This document shows positions 59,914-64,000 of a DNA stretch of 64,000 nucleotides, piece by piece. The position numbers and the translations under genes were made by a program. Positions within the stretch are counted from its first letter, which is position 1; each line of letters opens with the position of its first letter. The notes under the pieces were generated by a model that was given only the letters and a program-made list of their open reading frames with translations, made no database searches and was not told the origin of the DNA. Source of the DNA: Archivesica marissinica (Eukaryota; Mollusca; Bivalvia; Venerida; Vesicomyidae). Location of the stretch: the NCBI GenBank assembly GCA_014843695.1, contig CM026390.1, positions 56,408,156-56,472,155 on the forward strand, read 5' to 3'.

Positions 59914-60469
59914 CCTTGACCCTTATATTGAGACGGCAATCTCAGATGGATGACCTTCACGTTGCCTCAGGACGAGATGATAATCCGAGGGCTGGATGAC
60001 CCAGACGTCATCGTGAGATGCTAATTTCACCATAAAGATGATCTTACCTCGGATAGGGATGCCCCTCATCTCAAGATGATAAAACTCACAGAGGGTTGAT
60101 CCAGAAAACTCACAGAGGGTTGACCTGGATCGTAGCACTACAAATATGCATAATCAGACACAAGTGGTGATAGAAAGAGCAAGGTGTTTTAGAAGATGTG
60201 TAGCAATATGCTGAGTTAATTGTAAAGGCCTGCAACAATGAAATTTGTGAGCTGCAGTCATTTTTACCTTGCATTTGATATTCCGTACATCTATACAAGT
60301 GGAAGTCATGGCTTCAGGTGCAAGAGGCACAATTACATATCTTCTCTCCCTCATGGCAATGGATTCTATCAAGAATGAGGTATCGAGAGCGATTAAAATA
60401 ATGTTGTAAGAACATGTTTAACAATCAAGCTATAATAAATTTGTATAAACTAGCATAAATAAATTTGTA
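59914..60469 (+). other. INTS1 3' UTR and downstream flank
   Basis: Sequence after the stop codon has no further open frame. It contains a repeated GACCTT/CTCACAGAGGGTTGA stretch (59914-60125) and then a forward copy of SINE family B (about 60300-60447). AATAAA motifs occur in the SINE tail near 60430-60455 and again near 60945. Which one serves for polyadenylation cannot be decided from sequence. Confidence 0.5.
60300..60447 (+). mobile_element. SINE family B, body and tail, forward
   Basis: CATATCTTCTCTCCCTCATG, GCAATGGATTCTATCAAGAA, TGAGGTATCGAGAGCG and a tail with ATAATAAATTTGTATAAAC. It may supply polyadenylation signals for INTS1. Confidence 0.7.
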
Positions 60470-60725
60470 TAAACTACTCTTACCTTACCTACCCATACCT
60501 TACCATACCTACCCTTATCTTACCTTACCTACCCATACCTTACCTACCCATACAGTACCTACCCATACAGCACCTACCCTTACAGTACCTACCCTTACAG
60601 CACCTACCCTTACAGTACCTACCCTTACAGCACCTACCCTTACAGTACCTACCCTTACAGTACCTACCCTTACAGTACCTACCCTTACCTTACCTACCCT
60701 TACAGTACCTACCCTTACCTTACTG
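60470..60725 (+). repeat. 15-nt repeat downstream of INTS1, about 17 copies
   Basis: Unit CTTACAGTACCTACC / CTTACCTTACCTACC. Confidence 0.93.
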
Positions 60726-61225
60726 CAGGATATAGCAGGATGAGAAATGCAATTTTCCTATTTTCTTTTATTAAAATTATGAATAATTTCAAATATGACT
60801 TCTCGTCAGGTACATGGTTTCTGGAGACCGATACACATTTCCATTTAACAATTGGTTTCAAACTACTCTGCCTGATGTTGTTGTGTAAGTTTATTTATAC
60901 TCGTCACTGCCGATCAGGCAAAATACCCTAATGTGTCGGTCAATAAATTGGATTTAAGCCAATAGTAAGATGTTTACAAAGTTTATTCAAATGGGGTAAA
61001 AAAAATAGGTTAACTCCGCAGGCTCATGTTGGCATATTGTTTACTGCTTGTATTCTGTGTGTGGTGGCATATTCTTCATTGAATCCTATCAAACTCTTAA
61101 CTTGATCCACTGATGCATGGGGCATCAACTCATCAATTTGATATGGAGCCGATCGGTCCAGACTCTCAAATGCACACGGTACACAGAGTTATGACTACTT
61201 TCTGTTCTTTGAAAGTGTCCTCGAT
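60726..61225. other. Intergenic sequence, nothing recognised
   Basis: No convincing frame; a 63-codon frame (60740-60931) shows no recognisable signal. AATAAA near 60945 is a possible distal polyadenylation signal. Confidence 0.45.
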
Positions 61226-64000
61226 CTTCTATGATAGGTATGTTATCCGGTCCTATGATTGGTATGTTATCCGGTCCTATGATAGGTATGTTATCCGGTC
61301 CTATGATAGGTATGTTATCCGGTCCTATGATAGGTATGTTATCTGGTCCTATGATAGGTATGTTATATGGTCCTATGATAGGTATGTTATCCGGTCCTAT
61401 GTTATCTGGTCCTATGATAGGTATGTTATCCGGTCCTAAGATAGGTATGTTATCCGGTTCTATGATAGGTATGTTATCCGGTCCTATGATAGGCATGTTA
61501 TCCGGTCCTATGATAGGCATGTTATCCGGTCCTATGATAGGTATGTTATCCGGTCCTATGATAGGTATGTTCTCCAGTCCTATGATAGGTATGTTATCCG
61601 GTCCTATGATAGGTATGTTATCCGGTCCTATGATAGGTATGTTATCTGGTCCTATGATAGGTATGTTATCTGGTCCTATGATAGGTATGTTATCTGGTCC
61701 TATGATAGGTATGTTATCTGGTCCTATGATAGGTATGTTATCTGGTCCTATGATAGGTATGTTATCCGGTCCTATGATAGGTATGTTATCCGGTCCTATG
61801 ATAGGTATGTTATCTGGTCCTATGATAGGTATGTTATCTGGTCCTATGATAGGTATGTTATCCAGTCCTATGATAGGTATGTTATCTGGTTCTATGATAG
61901 GTATGTTATCTGGTCCTATGATAGGTATGTTATCCGGTCCTATGATAGGTATGTTATCCGGTCCTATGATAGGTATGTTATCCGGTCCTATGATAGGTAT
62001 GTTATCCGGTCCTATGATAGGTATGTTATCCGGTCCTAAGATAGGTATGTTATCTGGTCCTATGATAGGTATGTTATCCGGTCCTATGATAGGTATGTTA
62101 TCCGGTCCTATGATAGGTATGTTATCTGGTCCTATGATAGGTATGTTATCTGGTCCTATGATAGGTATGTTATCCAGTCCTATGATAGGTATGTTATCTG
62201 GTCCTATGATAGGTATGTTATCTGGTCCTATGATAGGTATGTTATCTGGTCCTATGATAGGTATGTTATCTGGTCCTATGATAGGTATGTTATCTGGTCC
62301 TATGTTATCCGGTCCTATGATAGGTATGTTATCCAGTCCTATGATAGGTATGTTATCCGGTCCTAAGATAGGTATGTTATCCAGTCCTATGATAGGTATG
62401 TTATCCGGTCCTATGATAGGTATGTTATCTGGTCCTATGATAGGTATGTTATCTGGTCCTATGATAGGTATGTTATCTGGTCCTATGTTATCTGGTCCTA
62501 TGATAGGTATGTTATCCGGTCCTATGATAGGTATGTTATCCAGTCCTATGATAGGTATGTTATCTGGTCCTAAGATAGGTATGTTATCCGGTCCTATGAT
62601 AGGTATGTTATCCGGTCCTATGATATGTATGTTATCCGGTCCTATGATAGGTATGTTATCCGGTCCTATGATAGGTATGTTATATGGTCCTATGATAGGT
62701 ATGTTATATGGTCCTATGATAGGTATGTTATATGGTCCTATGATAGGTATGTTATATGGTCCTATGATAGGTATGTTATCCGGTCCTATGATAGGTATGT
62801 TATATGGTCCTATGATAGGTATGTTATATGGTCCTATGATAGGTATGTTATCTGGTCCTATGTTATCTGGTCCTATGATAGGTATGTTATCCGGTCCTAT
62901 GATAGGTATGTTATCCGGTCCTATGATAGGTATGTTATATGGTCCTATGATAGGTATATTATCTGGTCCTATGATAGGTATGTTATCCGGTCCTATGATA
63001 GGTATGTTATCTGGTCCTATGATAGGTATGTTATCTGGTCCTATGATAGGTATGTTATCCAGTCCTATGATAGGTATGTTATATGGTCCTATGATAGGTA
63101 TGTTATCTGGTCCTATGATAGGTATGTTATCTGGTCCTATGATAGGTATGTTATCTGGTCCTATGATAGGTATGTTATCTGGTCCTATGTTATCTGGTCC
63201 TATGATAGGTATGTTATCTGGTCCTATGATAGGTATGTTATCCGGTCCTATGATAGGTATGTTATCCGGTCCTATGATAGGTATGTTATCCGGTCCTATG
63301 ATAGGTATGTTATCTGGTCCTATGTTATCTGGTCCTATGATAGGTATGTTATCCGGTCCTATGATAGGTATGTTATCCAGTCCTATGATAGGTATGTTAT
63401 CTGGTCCTATGATAGGTATGTTATCTGGTCCTATGTTATCTGGTTCTATGATAGGTATGTTATCCGGTCCTATGATAGGTATGTTATCTGGTCCTATGAT
63501 AGGTATGTTATCTGGTCCTATGATAGGTATGTTATCCGGTCCTATGATAGGTATGTTATCTGGTCCTATGATAGGTATGTTATCTGGTCCTATGATAGGT
63601 ATGTTATCTGGTCCTATGATAGGTATGTTATCCGGTCCTATGATAGGTATGTTATCCGGTCCTATGATAGGTATGTTATCTGGTCCTATGATAGGTATGT
63701 TATCCAGTCCTATGATAGGTATGTTATCCGGTCCTATGATAGGTATGTTATCCGGTCCTATGATAGGTATGTTATCTGGTCCTATGATAGGTATGTTATC
63801 TGGTCCTATGATAGGTATGTTATCTGGTCCTATGTTATCTGGTTCTATGATAGGTATGTTATCTGGTCCTATGATAGGTATGTTATCCAGTCCTATGATA
63901 GGTATGTTATCTGGTCCTATGATAGGTATGTTATCCGGTCCTATGATAGGTATGTTATCTGGTCCTATGATAGGTATGTTATATGGTCCTATGATAGGTA
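61226..64000 (+). repeat. 24-nt minisatellite, at least 115 copies, cut by the window end
   Basis: Unit TATGATAGGTATGTTATCCG plus GTCC, with TCTGG, TATGG and TCCAG variants. Occasional units lack 9-10 nt (GGTCCTATGTTATCTGG), for example near 62304, 62487, 62860 and 63188. Confidence 0.97.

Noticed and set aside
56619..57759. Open frames of 340-378 codons made mostly of unknown residues
   Set aside because: They run through the 1,000-N gap and have no sequence content.

Overview
The window is animal nuclear DNA, most likely from a bivalve mollusc. It is AT-rich, intron-dense and full of tRNA-headed SINEs, short TTAA- and TA-flanked MITEs and one Tc1 element. The bivalve assignment is an inference from the look of the interspersed repeats; the animal assignment rests on the gene. 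There are no bacterial features, CRISPR arrays or operons.

One gene fills positions 586 to 59913 on the + strand: the C-terminal part (about 1,225 residues, 26 well-supported exons plus one tentative upstream exon) of INTS1, the largest scaffold subunit of the Integrator complex. I rebuilt it exon by exon. All splice phases agree, the summed coding length is a multiple of three, and the peptides follow the vertebrate INTS1 order to the stop codon at 59911-59913. The 5' half of the gene lies left of the window.

Layout: 1-2983 is the tentative exon 1 plus intron with SINEs and a MITE. 2984-14049 holds exons 2-4 with a 31-nt, a 30-nt and a 39-nt tandem array. 16153-27640 holds exons 5-10 with 45-, 21-, 101-, 50- and 17-nt arrays. 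27641-33056 holds a 21-nt array split by a 1,500-bp Tc1 element, then exons 11-12. 35540-41988 holds exons 13-18. 41989-47245 is one intron made almost wholly of a 35-nt and a 32-nt array. 47246-52434 holds exons 19-24. 52435-57727 is an intron of 33-nt and 51/58-nt arrays with a 1,000-N gap. 57728-59913 holds exons 25-27. After the gene come a 15-nt array and a 24-nt array that runs off the window.

The most unusual signal is that many intronic minisatellites are not random intronic repeats. Their units contain the gene's own splice sites. After exons 7, 15, 19 and 22 (probably also 3 and 24), the intron begins with tandem copies of the last N bases of the exon, where N is the array period, and every copy ends in a donor-like GT. 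Before exons 4, 12 and 13 (and in decayed form exon 9), the array unit carries the 3' splice site plus the first bases of the exon, and these periods are multiples of three. The gene seems to have introns that grow by, and perhaps began from, tandem duplication across exon-intron borders.
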